From Corynebacterium mastitidis DSM 44356 (GTDB lineage: Bacteria; Actinomycetota; Actinomycetes; Mycobacteriales; Mycobacteriaceae), in assembly GCF_000375365.1 (NCBI RefSeq), contig NZ_AQXB01000007.1:62001-126000 (forward strand): 64,000 bases of DNA. Direction: 5' to 3'. The position numbers and the translations under genes were made by a program. Below, in pieces: positions 18,109 to 27,130 of the stretch (its first letter is position 1; each line of letters begins with the position of its first letter). The notes under the pieces were generated by a model. It worked only from the letters and a program-made list of their open reading frames with translations, ran no database searches and was not told where the DNA came from.

Positions 18109-19107
18109 CTAGGACAGGGTGGCGTACATGATCGCCTTGATGGCGTGCATGCGGTTCTCGGCCTCATCGAACACTCGGGAGCGTTCCCCCTCGAACACCT
18201 GCTCGGTGACCTCCATCTCCTCGATCCCGTACTGCTCGGCGATCTCCGCGCCCACGGTGGTGGCGGTGTCGTGAAAGGCCGGCAGGCAGTGCATGAAGAT
18301 GGCGTCCTTGTCCGCCCTCCCCATCAGCTCGGCGGTCACGCGGTAGGGCTCCAGCGCGGCGATGCGCTCGCGCCACAGCTCCTCGGACTCCTCGCCCATG
18401 GAGACCCAGATGTCCGTGTACACCACGTGCGCCCCGGCCACCGCCTCCCGGGGATCCTCGGTGAGCGTGACGCTGCCGCCGCTGCCCCGGGCCAGCTCGC
18501 GGCAGGTGCGCACGAGATCGTCCTCCGGCATCTGGGCGCTGGGGCCGCAGGCCACAAAGTGCAGGCCCAGCTTGGCGCAGACCACCATGAGGGAGTTGGC
18601 CACGTTGTTGTGGGCGTCCCCCATGAACACCAGTTTGAGGCCCGCAACGCCCTGGGGAAAGTTCTCCTCCACCGTGAGCATGTCCGCGATCATCTGCGTG
18701 GGGTGGAACTGCGTGGTCAGCCCGTTCCACACGGGCACCCCGGCGTACCGGGCCAGCTCCTCGACGATCTCCTGACCGTATCCCCGGTACTCGATGCCGT
18801 CGTACATCCGCCCCAGCACCCGGGCGGTATCCCTGATGGACTCCTTCTTGCCCATCTGCGAGTTGTTCGGGTCCAGGTAGGTCACCCCCATACCCAGGTC
18901 CCTGCCGCCCACCTCGAAGGAGCACCGGGTGCGCGTGGAGGTCTTTTCAAAGAGCAAGACGATGTTCTTGCCCTCGAGGTACCTGTGCGGGGTCCCGGCG
19001 CGCTTGAGCCGCTTGAACTCCCTGGATAGATCGATGAGGTAGCGGATCTCCTCCGGGGTGTAATCCAGCAGGGTGAGAAAGTGCCGCCCGCTGAGGTTGA
19101 TGGTCAT
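18109..19107 (-). CDS. argF: Ornithine carbamoyltransferase, ArcB-like length
   Basis: The enzyme interconverts ornithine plus carbamoyl phosphate with citrulline. Motifs are FEKTSTRTRCSFEV (about 54-67, carbamoyl phosphate), DGIEYRGYGQEIVEELA, TTQFHPTQMIADML (about 130-143) and MHCLPAFHD (about 270-278, with the ornithine-site Cys). The 332-residue length and the NNSQMGKKESIRDTARVLG segment resemble catabolic ArcB/E. coli ArgI enzymes more than the shorter corynebacterial argF of the arginine operon. No other arg or arc gene is adjacent, so direction of use is unclear. It starts at ATG 19107 with an SD (gaaagggg). Confidence 0.88.
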   Translation of the reverse strand: MTINLSGRHFLTLLDYTPEEIRYLIDLSREFKRLKRAGTPHRYLEGKNIVLLFEKTSTRTRCSFEVGGRDLGMGVTYLDPNNSQMGKKESIRDTARVLGRMYDGIEYRGYGQEIVEELARYAGVPVWNGLTTQFHPTQMIADMLTVEENFPQGVAGLKLVFMGDAHNNVANSLMVVCAKLGLHFVACGPSAQMPEDDLVRTCRELARGSGGSVTLTEDPREAVAGAHVVYTDIWVSMGEESEELWRERIAALEPYRVTAELMGRADKDAIFMHCLPAFHDTATTVGAEIAEQYGIEEMEVTEQVFEGERSRVFDEAENRMHAIKAIMYATLS

Positions 19108-19131
19108 GGTGTCCCCTTTCTAAGGGATGTC

Positions 19132-19236
19132 TTATAGAGAAAAGTTGTACCCGCACTCGGCGCCTTGCGGGGCCGAGGAGCGCCCGAGTAGCGCACGCGC
19201 GCCCGGTTCCTTCCCTCGACCCGACTCGGCACCCAT
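19132..19236 (-). CDS. Possible 34-residue leader ORF before the ornithine carbamoyltransferase gene
   Basis: ATG 19236 has a good SD (aaggtgag, 6 bp spacing) and opens a 34-codon frame, MGAESGRGKEPGARALLGRS to the end CGYNFSL, whose stop is 24 bp before the next gene. It contains three Arg, so a regulatory leader peptide is conceivable, but no alternative hairpins are obvious. It may be a chance frame. Confidence 0.3.
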   Translation of the reverse strand: MGAESGRGKEPGARALLGRSSAPQGAECGYNFSL

Positions 19237-19382
19237 GGTTCTCACCTTTCTTTCACCCTCTTTCCCCGCGCGGGAAAGAGATACAGAATAATCTAGGCCA
19301 CAGCGGACCCAAAAGGGCGCATTTGCGTTTTTCTCCGGGGAACACCGCCGCACCCTGGGGGAGGCACCCCGCAGATGCCCCC

Positions 19383-19400
19383 CGGCGCGGGCCCGCGCCG
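19383..19400 (-). terminator. Perfect 18-bp GC palindrome just after mfd
   Basis: cggcgcgggcccgcgccg, beginning 1 bp beyond the mfd stop, would form a very stable hairpin in the transcript. No U-tract follows, so it is at best an intrinsic terminator of the U-less type seen in actinobacteria. Confidence 0.4.
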
Positions 19401-19401
19401 C

Positions 19402-22400
19402 CTACTCCCCCACCGAGATCACAGAGTTCCCTGTGTTCCCTGTGTTCCCTGAGTCCGCCGAGGCACCGGCCCCGCCGGCGGCCTCCTCCCGCCCGCGCAC
19501 GTCCAGCGGAGGGACGTCGAACAGCGAGGTCAGCGCGTTGGCCGCCCACTGCAGCAGCTCCTCGTCGCGCAACTGCGGGTCTGTGACCTTCGGCCCCGCC
19601 TTGGGGAAGGGAAGCTGCACCGCCTTGGCCGCCGCCCGGTAGGTGGCCCCCGGATACAGCCGCCGAAGGCGCACCTGCTTGGAATCCGGCAGCTCCACCG
19701 GGTGCAACTTGATCCGGGTGCCCTGCACGCCCACGTCCGCGATGCCCGCCGCGCGGGCCTGCCTGCGCAGCCGCGCCACCGCCAGCAGCCGGAGGACCTC
19801 GCGCGGTAGCTCGCCAAAGCGGTCCCGCATCTCCCCGACGATCGCGCGCAGGTCCTCCTCCGAGCCCGACGCCGCGATCTTGCGGTACGCCTCCAGGCGC
19901 AGCCGCTCCGCGTTGATGTAGGTGTCCGGTATGTGGGCGTCCACCGGCAGGTCGATGCGGATCTCCTTGGGCCCCTGGTCCGTGGCGTCCAGGGGCTGCC
20001 CGGTGGCCAGCGCCCGGTACGTCTCCACGGCCTCCCCCACCAGGCGCATGTAGAGGTCAAAGCCCACCCCGGCGATGTGCCCGGACTGCTCCGAGCCCAG
20101 CACGTTGCCCGCGCCGCGCATCTCCAGATCCTTCATGGCCACCGCCATGCCCGCTCCGAGGTCGTTGTTCTGCGCGATCGTGGAGAGGCGATCGTAGGAG
20201 GTCTCCGTGAGCGTGGCCCCGCGCGGGTAGAGGAAGTAGGCGTAGCCGCGCTCCCGGGAGCGGCCCACCCGGCCTCGGAGCTGGTGGAGCTGGGACAGCC
20301 CCATGTGGTGCGCGTTCTCCACGATGAGGGTGTTGGCGTTGGCGATATCCAGGCCCGTCTCCACGATGGTGGTGCACACCAGGACGTCATACTCACGGTC
20401 CCAGAAGCCCTGCACCGTGCGCTCCAGCAGCTCCTCGCTCATCTGCCCATGCGCCACCACGATGCGCGCCTCCGGCACCAGCTCGCGCAGCTCGCGGGCC
20501 TTCGTCTCGATGTCGCGCACCTTGTTGTGGATGAAAAACACCTGGCCGTCGCGCAACAACTCGCGCCGGATCGCCGCCGCCACCTGCTGGCTCTCCTCCG
20601 CTCCCACATAGGTGAGCACCGGGTGGCGATCCTCCGGTGGGGTCAGGATGGTGGACATCTCCCTGATCCCGGACATGGACATCTCCAGGGTGCGCGGGAT
20701 CGGGGTGGCGGACATGGTGAGCACGTCCACGTGGCTGCGCAGCGCCTTGATGTGCTCCTTGTGCTCCACGCCAAAGCGTTGCTCCTCGTCCACCACGATG
20801 AGCCCGAGGTTCTTCCACCGCACGCCCGTCTGGAGCAGGCGGTGGGTGCCCACCACCACGTCCACCGTGCCGTCGGCCAGCCCGGCGAGGATCTCCCGGG
20901 CCTCCGCCGGGGAGGTAAAGCGCGACAACCCCCGGATGGTCACCGCGAAGCCCTCCATGCGCTCCTCGAAGGTCTTGAGGTGCTGCTGCGCCAGCAGCGT
21001 GGTGGGCACCAGCACCGCCACCTGGCGGCCGTCCTGCACCGCCTTGAACGCCGCGCGCACCGCCACCTCGGTCTTGCCGTAGCCCACGTCGCCCACCACC
21101 ACGCGATCCATCGGGGTGGCCCGCTCCATGTCCTCCTTGACGGCCTCGATGGCCGCCATCTGATCCTCCGTCTCCACGTACGGGAAGTTGTCCTCCATCT
21201 CCCGCTGCCACGGCGAATCCGGGGCGAAGGCGTGCCCCGGCGCGGACTGCCGCTTGGCGTACAGCTCCACCAGCTCGCTGGCGATCTCGCGCACCGCCGC
21301 CCGCGCCTTCTTCTTGGTGTTCTTCCAGTCCGATCCCCCCATCTTGGACAGGGTGGGGGCCTCCCCGCCGGTGTACTTGCTCAGCAGGTCCAGCGAGTCC
21401 ATGGGCACCCAGAGCTGATCCGCGGGCTGGCCGCGCTTGGAGGCCGCGTACTCCAGCACGATGTACTCGCGCCGCGAGGTCTCGTCGCCCGCCCGGATCG
21501 CGCGCTCCGCCATCTTGATGAAGCGCCCGATGCCGTGCGTCTCATGCACCACGTAATCGCCCGCCTTGAGCGCCAGCGGGTCCACGCGGTTGCGACGCCG
21601 CGCCGGGCGCCGCTTGGCCCCGGCGATGTCCCCCACCCGGTTGCCGGTCAGGTCCGTCTCCGTGAGCACCACGGCCCCGGAGAACACCAGGCCCGCGTGG
21701 CTCAGGGCCTGATAGAGGGTCACCTCGCCCGCGCGCGGCTCCCACGCCGGGGTGGCCACGTGCGCGCGGATGCCCTGCTCCGCGAAGCGCTCCGTCATCC
21801 TCTTGATGGCCCCCTGGGTGGGGGTGATGTACGCCGCGCGGCCCCCACCGGTGGTGTGCGCCCGCAGCAGCGCCATCATCTCCTCGATCTTGGCGAGGTC
21901 CCCGCGCGGGGCGGGCACCGCCTCGAACTCCAGCGGCAGCGTCTCCTCCTCCGGGCCCTCCAGCATCCCCGGCGGAGAGAACGTCCACCACGGCACCTCG
22001 GACCCCTCGGCGCTCACCCGCAGCGAGTCGAAGGATCGGTAGGAACTGGCGCTTAAGTCCAGGCCCTCGGCGGAAATGGGGGCCGCGCCCTGCGCGCCCA
22101 TCGCCGCGGCCTCCCAACCCGCCTCCAGGAACTCCCGGTCGGTGGCCTCCAGGTCCGCGATGCGCCTGCGGATCTTCTCCGGCCCCACCAGCACCATGTG
22201 CGTTCCCGGGGCCGCAAGCTCCGGCAGGGTGGCCAGGGGGGCGTCGCTGAGCACGGAGAGCAGCGCCTCCATGCCGTCGGCGGGCTGGCCCGCGGCGATC
22301 TTGCTCAGCAGCTCCACCAGGGTCGGGTTGCCCGGGTAGCGCCGCGCCAGCTCCTCGGCGCGGGCCGCCACCTCCGGGGTGATCGGCAGCTCGCGGGCCG

Positions 22401-23106
22401 GGTACAGCTCCACCTCCGGCACCGTGGCGTCCGGCAGGGCGCGCTGATCCGCCACGGAAAAGTGCCGGATCTCCGTGATCTCATCGCCCCACAGCTCCAC
22501 GCGCACCGGGTAATCCGCGGTGGTGGGAAAGACGTCGAGGATCCCGCCGCGCACCGCGAACTGGCCGCGCTTGGCCACCATGTCCACGTGCTCGTAGGCC
22601 CGGAACACCAGGTGCTCGGTGAGCGCGCTCAGGGGGTAGTCCTGCCCCTCGCGCACCACGACGGGCTCGCGGCCCTCCACCCGCGTGAGGATCGGCTGGC
22701 TCAGCGCCCGGGCCGCCGCCACGACCACCCGGTAGCGCGAAAGATTGCGCAGCACCCGCGCGCGCCGCCCCACGATGTCCACGCCGGGGCTGAGCCGCTC
22801 GTGCGGCAGCGTCTCCCACGAGGGGAACAGGGCCACCTTCTCCCCCAGCATGGCCCGCAGCTCCGCGCTGAGGTCCTCGGCCTCCCTGCCCGTGGCGGTG
22901 ACCACGATGACCGGCGCGGCGGACGAGAGCGCCGCCACCGCCCAGGGGCGCACCTGATCCAGCCCCGTGAGGTGCAGCTCCGGGGCGCCCGCGTGGGTGA
23001 GCATTCCCGTCAGCTTGGGGTCCTGGCTTACCACCTTGAGCAGGCCCGCCAACGCGGGGGCCTGCGCGGTCTCCTCTGCCACCTGCTTTGTTCCTTCTTC
23101 CTTCAC
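19402..23106 (-). CDS. mfd: Transcription-repair coupling factor
   Basis: Mfd removes RNA polymerase stalled at DNA damage and recruits UvrA. I place the start at GTG 23106 (1,234 residues), with a gggagg SD 7 bp upstream; a frame-open extension to 23193 adds a low-complexity sequence. Order of domains: UvrB-like N-part (1-about 350), CarD-type RNA polymerase interaction domain ([16 protein letters not shown], about 510-530), translocase with [14 protein letters not shown] (about 672), [14 protein letters not shown] (about 772), [15 protein letters not shown] (about 800), the second helicase lobe ([14 protein letters not shown]) and a C-terminal D7 domain. The extreme C-terminus carries a GNTGNTGN tail encoded by a 9-bp tandem repeat (about 19430-19455). 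Confidence 0.96.
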   Translation of the reverse strand: MKEEGTKQVAEETAQAPALAGLLKVVSQDPKLTGMLTHAGAPELHLTGLDQVRPWAVAALSSAAPVIVVTATGREAEDLSAELRAMLGEKVALFPSWETLPHERLSPGVDIVGRRARVLRNLSRYRVVVAAARALSQPILTRVEGREPVVVREGQDYPLSALTEHLVFRAYEHVDMVAKRGQFAVRGGILDVFPTTADYPVRVELWGDEITEIRHFSVADQRALPDATVPEVELYPARELPITPEVAARAEELARRYPGNPTLVELLSKIAAGQPADGMEALLSVLSDAPLATLPELAAPGTHMVLVGPEKIRRRIADLEATDREFLEAGWEAAAMGAQGAAPISAEGLDLSASSYRSFDSLRVSAEGSEVPWWTFSPPGMLEGPEEETLPLEFEAVPAPRGDLAKIEEMMALLRAHTTGGGRAAYITPTQGAIKRMTERFAEQGIRAHVATPAWEPRAGEVTLYQALSHAGLVFSGAVVLTETDLTGNRVGDIAGAKRRPARRRNRVDPLALKAGDYVVHETHGIGRFIKMAERAIRAGDETSRREYIVLEYAASKRGQPADQLWVPMDSLDLLSKYTGGEAPTLSKMGGSDWKNTKKKARAAVREIASELVELYAKRQSAPGHAFAPDSPWQREMEDNFPYVETEDQMAAIEAVKEDMERATPMDRVVVGDVGYGKTEVAVRAAFKAVQDGRQVAVLVPTTLLAQQHLKTFEERMEGFAVTIRGLSRFTSPAEAREILAGLADGTVDVVVGTHRLLQTGVRWKNLGLIVVDEEQRFGVEHKEHIKALRSHVDVLTMSATPIPRTLEMSMSGIREMSTILTPPEDRHPVLTYVGAEESQQVAAAIRRELLRDGQVFFIHNKVRDIETKARELRELVPEARIVVAHGQMSEELLERTVQGFWDREYDVLVCTTIVETGLDIANANTLIVENAHHMGLSQLHQLRGRVGRSRERGYAYFLYPRGATLTETSYDRLSTIAQNNDLGAGMAVAMKDLEMRGAGNVLGSEQSGHIAGVGFDLYMRLVGEAVETYRALATGQPLDATDQGPKEIRIDLPVDAHIPDTYINAERLRLEAYRKIAASGSEEDLRAIVGEMRDRFGELPREVLRLLAVARLRRQARAAGIADVGVQGTRIKLHPVELPDSKQVRLRRLYPGATYRAAAKAVQLPFPKAGPKVTDPQLRDEELLQWAANALTSLFDVPPLDVRGREEAAGGAGASADSGNTGNTGNSVISVGE

Positions 23107-23213
23107 GTCGGTTCCTCCCCGCGTCCTCACGGGCGCGCGTGCGGCGCTTTTTTCGGTGCTCGTCGCGCGGCCGAACGCGCGCTCGGACCCCACTTACCCT
23201 ACGCGGGCGGCGG

Positions 23214-23244
23214 TTGCATGCGGGAGCGCCCCATGCGCTACAGT
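23214..23244 (+). promoter_or_regulatory. Possible promoter of tRNA-Gln
   Basis: TTGCAT (23214-23219) and TACAGT (23239-23244) lie 36-66 bp upstream of the mature tRNA 5' end. The spacer is 19 bp, slightly long. Confidence 0.35.
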
Positions 23245-23279
23245 GTATTAACGCGCTGGGGCTCATCGCCCGGGCGCGG

Positions 23280-23351
23280 TTCCCCATGGTGTAATCGGCA
23301 ACACTACGGTTTTTGGTACCGTCATTCTAGGTTCGAGTCCTGGTGGGGAAG
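23280..23351 (+). tRNA. tRNA-Gln (anticodon TTG)
   Basis: The 72-nt sequence folds as a cloverleaf: acceptor TTCCCCA/TGGGGAA, D arm GTG/CAC, anticodon stem ACGGT/ACCGT with loop TTTTGGT (anticodon TTG at 23313-23315), T arm CTAGG/CCTGG with loop TTCGAGT, discriminator G. CCA is not encoded. It reads CAA and CAG codons. Confidence 0.96.
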
Positions 23352-23529
23352 CGGATCGGGGAATCATCGCCAAGGAATACGCGGCAAATGAGCAGGTCGC
23401 CCGCTATGCGGCGTGCAGCGCAGTGTTGAGGCATGGCCGCCGCAGAGGCCCGCGCGGGATTGTTGCGGGATCGCCCCTCCGCCGTGCGCGGCCAGCAATA
23501 TCCAAAAGTACCGACTTCCCGGCAAACCC

Positions 23530-23558
23530 TTGACACCCCATTCTGGCGATACTTATTC
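23530..23558 (+). promoter_or_regulatory. Putative promoter of the duplicated small exported proteins
   Basis: A consensus TTGACA (23530-23535), a 17-bp spacer and TTATTC (23553-23558; overlapping TACTTA is an alternative) lie about 55 bp before ATG 23612. A C9 run (23588-23596) sits in the leader before the SD (aggag). Confidence 0.5.
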
Positions 23559-23599
23559 TCGGGCTCTACATTTCCTTTCGTGTTATTCCCCCCCCCACT

Positions 23600-23704
23600 A
23601 GGAGCCACACCATGCGTGCACAGCGTTTCCTTGCCACCGCGGGCGCGGCGGCCCTCCTCACCGCAGGCGCGGTCGTCCCCGCCCACGCCGAGGACGGCGC
23701 CGAG
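23600..23704. repeat. 105-bp identical direct repeat, also at 23967-24071
   Basis: From aggagccacaccatg to the codons for AEDGAE the two copies are identical, covering the SD, start codon, whole signal peptide and first mature residues of both small proteins. A second shared block encodes ALFFSGVGIP at the C-termini. Confidence 0.9.
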
Positions 23705-23941
23705 AACGCCACCCAGCCCGCCGCCGAGCAGTCCTCCTCCTCGGCGGACGCCGCCAACACCGAGGCCCCCTCGCAGGACCCCCAGGAGGCCCTCTCCCCC
23801 GTGGAGCAGGCGGAGTTTGACCTGCGCAAGCAGGAGCTCTCCACCGAGCAGGCGAAGCTCTCCATCGATTCCGTCAAGAGCGTGCTGAAGATCGCCCTGT
23901 TCTTCAGCGGCGTGGGCATCCCCCTCGCCCTGGCCCTCTAA
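23612..23941 (+). CDS. Small exported protein, duplicate A
   Basis: The 109-residue product has a signal peptide (MRAQRFLATAGAAALLTAGA, cleavage at AHA/EDG), an acidic Ser/Ala/Glu-rich middle, a helical segment LRKQELSTEQAKLSIDSVKS and a hydrophobic C-terminus (KIALFFSGVGIPLALAL). The form, a short exported protein with an amphipathic helix and hydrophobic tail, could suit a cell-envelope or pore role, but no family is recognised. It is followed 37 bp later by a paralogue with an identical signal peptide. Confidence 0.7.
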   Translation: MRAQRFLATAGAAALLTAGAVVPAHAEDGAENATQPAAEQSSSSADAANTEAPSQDPQEALSPVEQAEFDLRKQELSTEQAKLSIDSVKSVLKIALFFSGVGIPLALAL

Positions 23942-23978
23942 GCACCCAACGGTCACCAGAACGAACAGGAGCCACACC

Positions 23979-24296
23979 ATGCGTGCACAGCGTTTCCTTG
24001 CCACCGCGGGCGCGGCGGCCCTCCTCACCGCAGGCGCGGTCGTCCCCGCCCACGCCGAGGACGGCGCCGAGGGGTCCGGGGCGCCCAGCGAGGGCTCCTC
24101 CCTCCCGGTGGATACCAGCGAGTACGACGAGCTGGACGTCACCCCGGAGCAGAGGGAAGAACTGGTCAAGAGGAAGCAGGAGCTTTCCACCGAGCAGGCC
24201 GAGGTCACGTTCGACGTCGCCAAGTCGATCGCGCAGATCGCCCTGTTCTTCAGCGGCGTGGGCATCCCCGCCATGCCGCTGCTCTCGGCTCTCTAG
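23979..24296 (+). CDS. Small exported protein, duplicate B
   Basis: The 105-residue paralogue of the preceding gene has the same SD and signal peptide at nucleotide level, then a different acidic middle (EGSGAPSEGSSLPVDTSEYD), a conserved KRKQELSTEQAEVTFDVAKS and the same ALFFSGVGIP tail. The pair probably shares one transcript that ends at the terminator after this gene. Function unknown; the identical exported start with diverged mature parts suggests recent duplication followed by selection or gene conversion. Confidence 0.7.
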   Translation: MRAQRFLATAGAAALLTAGAVVPAHAEDGAEGSGAPSEGSSLPVDTSEYDELDVTPEQREELVKRKQELSTEQAEVTFDVAKSIAQIALFFSGVGIPAMPLLSAL

Positions 24297-24327
24297 GACG
24301 GGGCCACATCGGAGACCTCGCGAACGA

Positions 24328-24367
24328 GGCGGCCCCGCCGGGCGCGACGGCGGGGCCGCCTTTCCTT
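24328..24367 (+). terminator. Rho-independent terminator of the small exported protein pair
   Basis: A perfect 12-bp stem (ggcggccccgcc, 24328-24339, with ggcggggccgcc, 24349-24360), 9-base loop and following tttcctt. Confidence 0.9.
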
Positions 24368-24386
24368 ATCCCCCCGCCGTGGGGCC

Positions 24387-24848
24387 TTAGCCGTGAGGCG
24401 GGATCTTCTCCCAGGACTCCACCCCACCCGGGGTGGCATAGAACAGCTCGTGCAGCGGCGCGGCGTCGCCGGGGGTGGCTCCCTCCTCGATCACGGCAGC
24501 CCACCGGGGATCGCGCCGCGTCACCTTATCGAGCAGGAGATCGCGCTCGTAGGCCACCTGACCGCGCCGCACGGGTAGGCGGACATCAAGCGGGGCGTCC
24601 GCGGGGCGGCACACCAGGTCCCGGTTGAAGCGATAGCCGCGCCGGTCCGCCTCGTCGGCCAGCCCGTGCAGGTAGAAGCAGACCGCACCCACGGGGTCGG
24701 GGCAGGAGCGGAACCTGTCCAACTGCGGGTGGTTCCGGTATCCCCTGGTCAGACCGCGAAGAACCTTCTGCGCCAGCAGCGTCTCCCGCCAACAGGCCAC
24801 CAGGCCCTTGCCATCCACAAGGCTCGGGTGCAGCGACCATATCCTCAC
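24387..24848 (-). CDS. Pyrimidine-dimer DNA glycosylase-like protein (Pyr_excise family)
   Basis: From GTG 24848 (preceded by ggggg at 7 bp) the product is 153 residues beginning VRIWSLHPSLVDGKGLVACW, then RETLLAQKVLRGLTRGYRNH, PQLDRFRSCPDPVGAVCFYLHGLADEA and YRFNRDLV. These are the hallmark segments of the pfam03013 family, related to T4 endonuclease V, which cleaves at UV-induced pyrimidine dimers. The family is often annotated from similarity only, so DNA repair is likely but not certain. The gene starts 10 bp after the stop of the epimerase gene, so they form an operon. The longer frame to 25109 is rejected because it lies wholly inside the epimerase gene. Confidence 0.75.
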   Translation of the reverse strand: MRIWSLHPSLVDGKGLVACWRETLLAQKVLRGLTRGYRNHPQLDRFRSCPDPVGAVCFYLHGLADEADRRGYRFNRDLVCRPADAPLDVRLPVRRGQVAYERDLLLDKVTRRDPRWAAVIEEGATPGDAAPLHELFYATPGGVESWEKIPPHG

Positions 24849-24858
24849 GCGCGGCCCC

Positions 24859-25764
24859 CTAGCCCAGCTCGTGCGCCAGGGCGGCGTGGATCGTGTCGTG
24901 GCAAAAGACAAAGCCGCAGCGGCGCAGGGCGCGGTGGTCCACGCGCTGGCTGGCAAGGGCCAGCTCCCGCGCGCCCTGCTCGCCCAGGAGAAGCGCCGGG
25001 GCAAGCCTCGGGACCGGGAGGATCGTGGGCCGGTGCAGCACCCGCCCCAGGGCCCTGGTGAAGTCCTTGTTGGTGATCTTCTCCGGGCCAACCGCGTTGA
25101 CGGGGCCACGCAGATCCTCGTTGCGCACGGCCACGGCGTAGATGCGTACGAGGTCGTCGCCGCCCACCCAGGGGAACCACTGCCCGCCCCCGGCCAGCGG
25201 GCCGTTGAGCCCGAGCCTGGTGAGCGTGCCCAGGATCTTCAGCAGCCCCCCGGTGCGATCCAGCACGAGGCCCGTGCGGACGTTGACCACGCGCACCCCG
25301 CCGTCCCGGGCGGGCTGGCACGCGGCCTCCCACTCGGCGCAGACGTCGGCCAGGAAGCCGCCCCCGCGCCCCGATTCCTCGTCCACGAGGCCGTCGCGGG
25401 CGTAGCCGTAGAAGCCCACGGCGGACGCGCAGACCATGGTGGTAACGGACTCGGTGCGGGCCGCGACCTCCGCGAGGCGGCGGGTGGGCCCCACCCGCGA
25501 TTGGCGGATGGCCTCTTTGTGCTCGGCGCTAAAGCGGCCAAAGATCGGCTCGCCCGCCAGGTGAATGAGCGCGTCCACGCCCCGCAGTATCGAGGGGTCG
25601 GGGTCCTCGGGGTTCCACAGGCGGGACTGCACCGAGGGGTCCGTGCGCACCAGCGGGATCACCGTGTGCCCCTGCCACCGGAGGTACCTGGTGAGCTTGC
25701 TGCCCACCAGGCCCAAGCTGCCGGTTATCGCAACAACGGGAAGGTTATTCTTCGAGGTATTCAT
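24859..25764 (-). CDS. TIGR01777-family SDR epimerase
   Basis: The 301-residue NAD(P)-dependent sugar-epimerase-like protein has the Rossmann motif VVAITGSLGLVGSKLTRYL (about 10-28), ALIHLAGEPIFGRFS (about 65-80), CASAVGFYGYARDG (about 112-125) and EWEAAC, RTGLVLDRTGG and PWVGGDDLVRI downstream, all typical of the TIGR01777 family (E. coli YfcH). Many actinobacterial members carry an extra N-terminal SRPBCC domain; this one does not. Substrate unknown. It is the first gene of a two-gene operon with the glycosylase-like gene. Confidence 0.85.
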   Translation of the reverse strand: MNTSKNNLPVVAITGSLGLVGSKLTRYLRWQGHTVIPLVRTDPSVQSRLWNPEDPDPSILRGVDALIHLAGEPIFGRFSAEHKEAIRQSRVGPTRRLAEVAARTESVTTMVCASAVGFYGYARDGLVDEESGRGGGFLADVCAEWEAACQPARDGGVRVVNVRTGLVLDRTGGLLKILGTLTRLGLNGPLAGGGQWFPWVGGDDLVRIYAVAVRNEDLRGPVNAVGPEKITNKDFTRALGRVLHRPTILPVPRLAPALLLGEQGARELALASQRVDHRALRRCGFVFCHDTIHAALAHELG

Positions 25765-25846
25765 GAGACCACGGTTCCTTCACGAGATATATCGCCGGAA
25801 ATGCGAGACCTTTCCCCTTCACGGGCGGCCACACAATGCCGCATAC

Positions 25847-25852
25847 ATTCTA
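25847..25852 (-). promoter_or_regulatory. Possible -10 box for the epimerase operon
   Basis: On the minus strand TAGAAT lies about 83 bp before the epimerase ATG, in an AT-rich 200-bp gap (25765-25965). The -35 is not clear (a weak TTTCGG about 17 bp upstream). Nothing else is seen in this gap. Confidence 0.3.
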
Positions 25853-25965
25853 CCAAGAAAATAACCCGCACCCGAAAAATAAAACCCGTCCCATTTAATA
25901 CCAAATCTCCACCGCGGGGAGAATCACAGAGAGAAAGAGGACGCCCCTCGACGCCCCCGGCAGGC

Positions 25966-26625
25966 CTAGCCGAGCAGCGCCCTGATCTCGTTGATCGGCG
26001 TGTAATAGGAGCGGTTCTTTGCGTTACCTCCCGCGAGCACGCCCACGAGGTTGTCCTGGGCATCCACGAGGGCCCCGCCCGAGTTCCCGCCAAAGGTCTG
26101 AATATCGGCGGAGATGATGAAGGAGTAGAATTTCCCATCGTTCTTAATGGAATACCACTTGGGATTCGGGTCCACGATCGCGCCCCGGCCACGGTTGCCC
26201 GGCGCCTTGATCTGCACGGGATCGCCGCTCTTGAGCCTCGCGGAGTCCCCCGCGCCCACGTGCCCCTTGACGGTCACACCGGGGGCGAGGTCGATCTTGG
26301 CCACGTCGAGCTGCTTACCCCGCGGCAGATCGGTACCCAGGGCGGACACCCTGCCGATCACCCCGGCACCGGCCCGAGAGGTGATCTTGTCCCCCACCTT
26401 TCCGCCCTCCAGGCAGTGCATGGCGGTATAGGCCGTGGTGGCGCTCACGATGCTTAAGGCGCAGGGGGCGTTATTCGGCCCCCGGATCGCCTCGCCCTGC
26501 TGAATGGCGGGCGCGGCCTGCGCCGGGGCCACCGCCGTCGTCACCGGCGCGAGCGCCAGCAGGGACGCCGCCAGCGCCGCCGTGCGCGCGCCCCGCGCGC
26601 GCCGAAGAACTAAGCCCACTCCCAT
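25966..26625 (-). CDS. Secreted trypsin-like serine protease
   Basis: The 219-residue protein has a signal peptide (basic MGVGLVLRRARGARTAALAA, cleavage near AQA) and a chymotrypsin-fold domain. The triad is visible: His in TAYTAMHC (about 70), Asp in QLDVAKIDL (about 105), Ser in FGGNSGGALVD (about 181). Two Cys (ACAL and MHCLE in the PCAL / HC pattern) can form the usual disulphide. It would act outside the cell on unknown proteins. It is monocistronic and divergent from the LuxE/LuxC cluster, with a 505-bp gap upstream. Confidence 0.85.
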   Translation of the reverse strand: MGVGLVLRRARGARTAALAASLLALAPVTTAVAPAQAAPAIQQGEAIRGPNNAPCALSIVSATTAYTAMHCLEGGKVGDKITSRAGAGVIGRVSALGTDLPRGKQLDVAKIDLAPGVTVKGHVGAGDSARLKSGDPVQIKAPGNRGRGAIVDPNPKWYSIKNDGKFYSFIISADIQTFGGNSGGALVDAQDNLVGVLAGGNAKNRSYYTPINEIRALLG

Positions 26626-27130
26626 TGGTTTTCCGTCCTCACGTTTGATGAACCGACCTTGACGTACAGCGCAGGTTACACCCGCGCGCCTCGCGCCACA
26701 ATAGATGTTCCACCCACCCCGCCGAGGGCCAAGGGGGGGGTACGCGCACCCCGGGAGCGGAAACTCACAGCAAAAAATCAGGAACCCGCCCCCGCCGCTA
26801 CGTGATGTATCCCATTCTCACCCCGCCTCATCTCCTCACCAACACCCGGGGCCTCCCCGCTACCCGGCGCGGGCCCCGAGAGCTGGGCACCGCACCACCA
26901 TCGGAGCCACCGGCCAACACCCGCCCGCCCCCTCGTTATCCGATCGGATACCCCGCCGCCCGGCGCACCGCCCTGGGGGAATCCCCAGCCTCCACGCTAT
27001 GTTCGCCTTGCCGAACATATATGTCCATGCGGGGGTGGCGCGACGTTGCGGCGGGATGTACGGCCCCGCCCATCGGTGGAATAGTGCAGCAGTACATCTT
27101 TTCCCCTCTACACGTAAAGACGTTCCCTTC
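26626..27130. promoter_or_regulatory. 505-bp intergenic control region with three dyad elements before the LuxE/LuxC cluster
   Basis: No gene is supported here. It contains a perfect 14-bp palindrome tatccgatcggata (26937-26950), a CTGGGG-gaat-CCCCAG hairpin (26973-26988), and an inverted repeat TATGTTCG-N6-CGAACATA (26998-27019). These lie 112-195 bp before the first cluster gene and may be regulator sites. A clear promoter is not identified. Confidence 0.45.

Noticed and set aside
23107..23193. Upstream start of mfd
   Set aside because: Low-complexity sequence with no SD; the GTG at 23106 has a strong SD.
23588..23596. C9 run as a phase-variable coding tract
   Set aside because: It lies in the leader before the SD of a small exported protein; only a weak effect on promoter or leader spacing is imaginable.
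24849..25109. N-terminal extension of the glycosylase-like gene
   Set aside because: It would lie entirely inside the epimerase gene; the family begins at the RIWSLHP segment.
27012..27026. LexA (SOS) box cgaacatatatgtcc
   Set aside because: The half-sites are 4 bp apart instead of 2 and one half is mismatched, so it does not fit the corynebacterial LexA motif as I know it.
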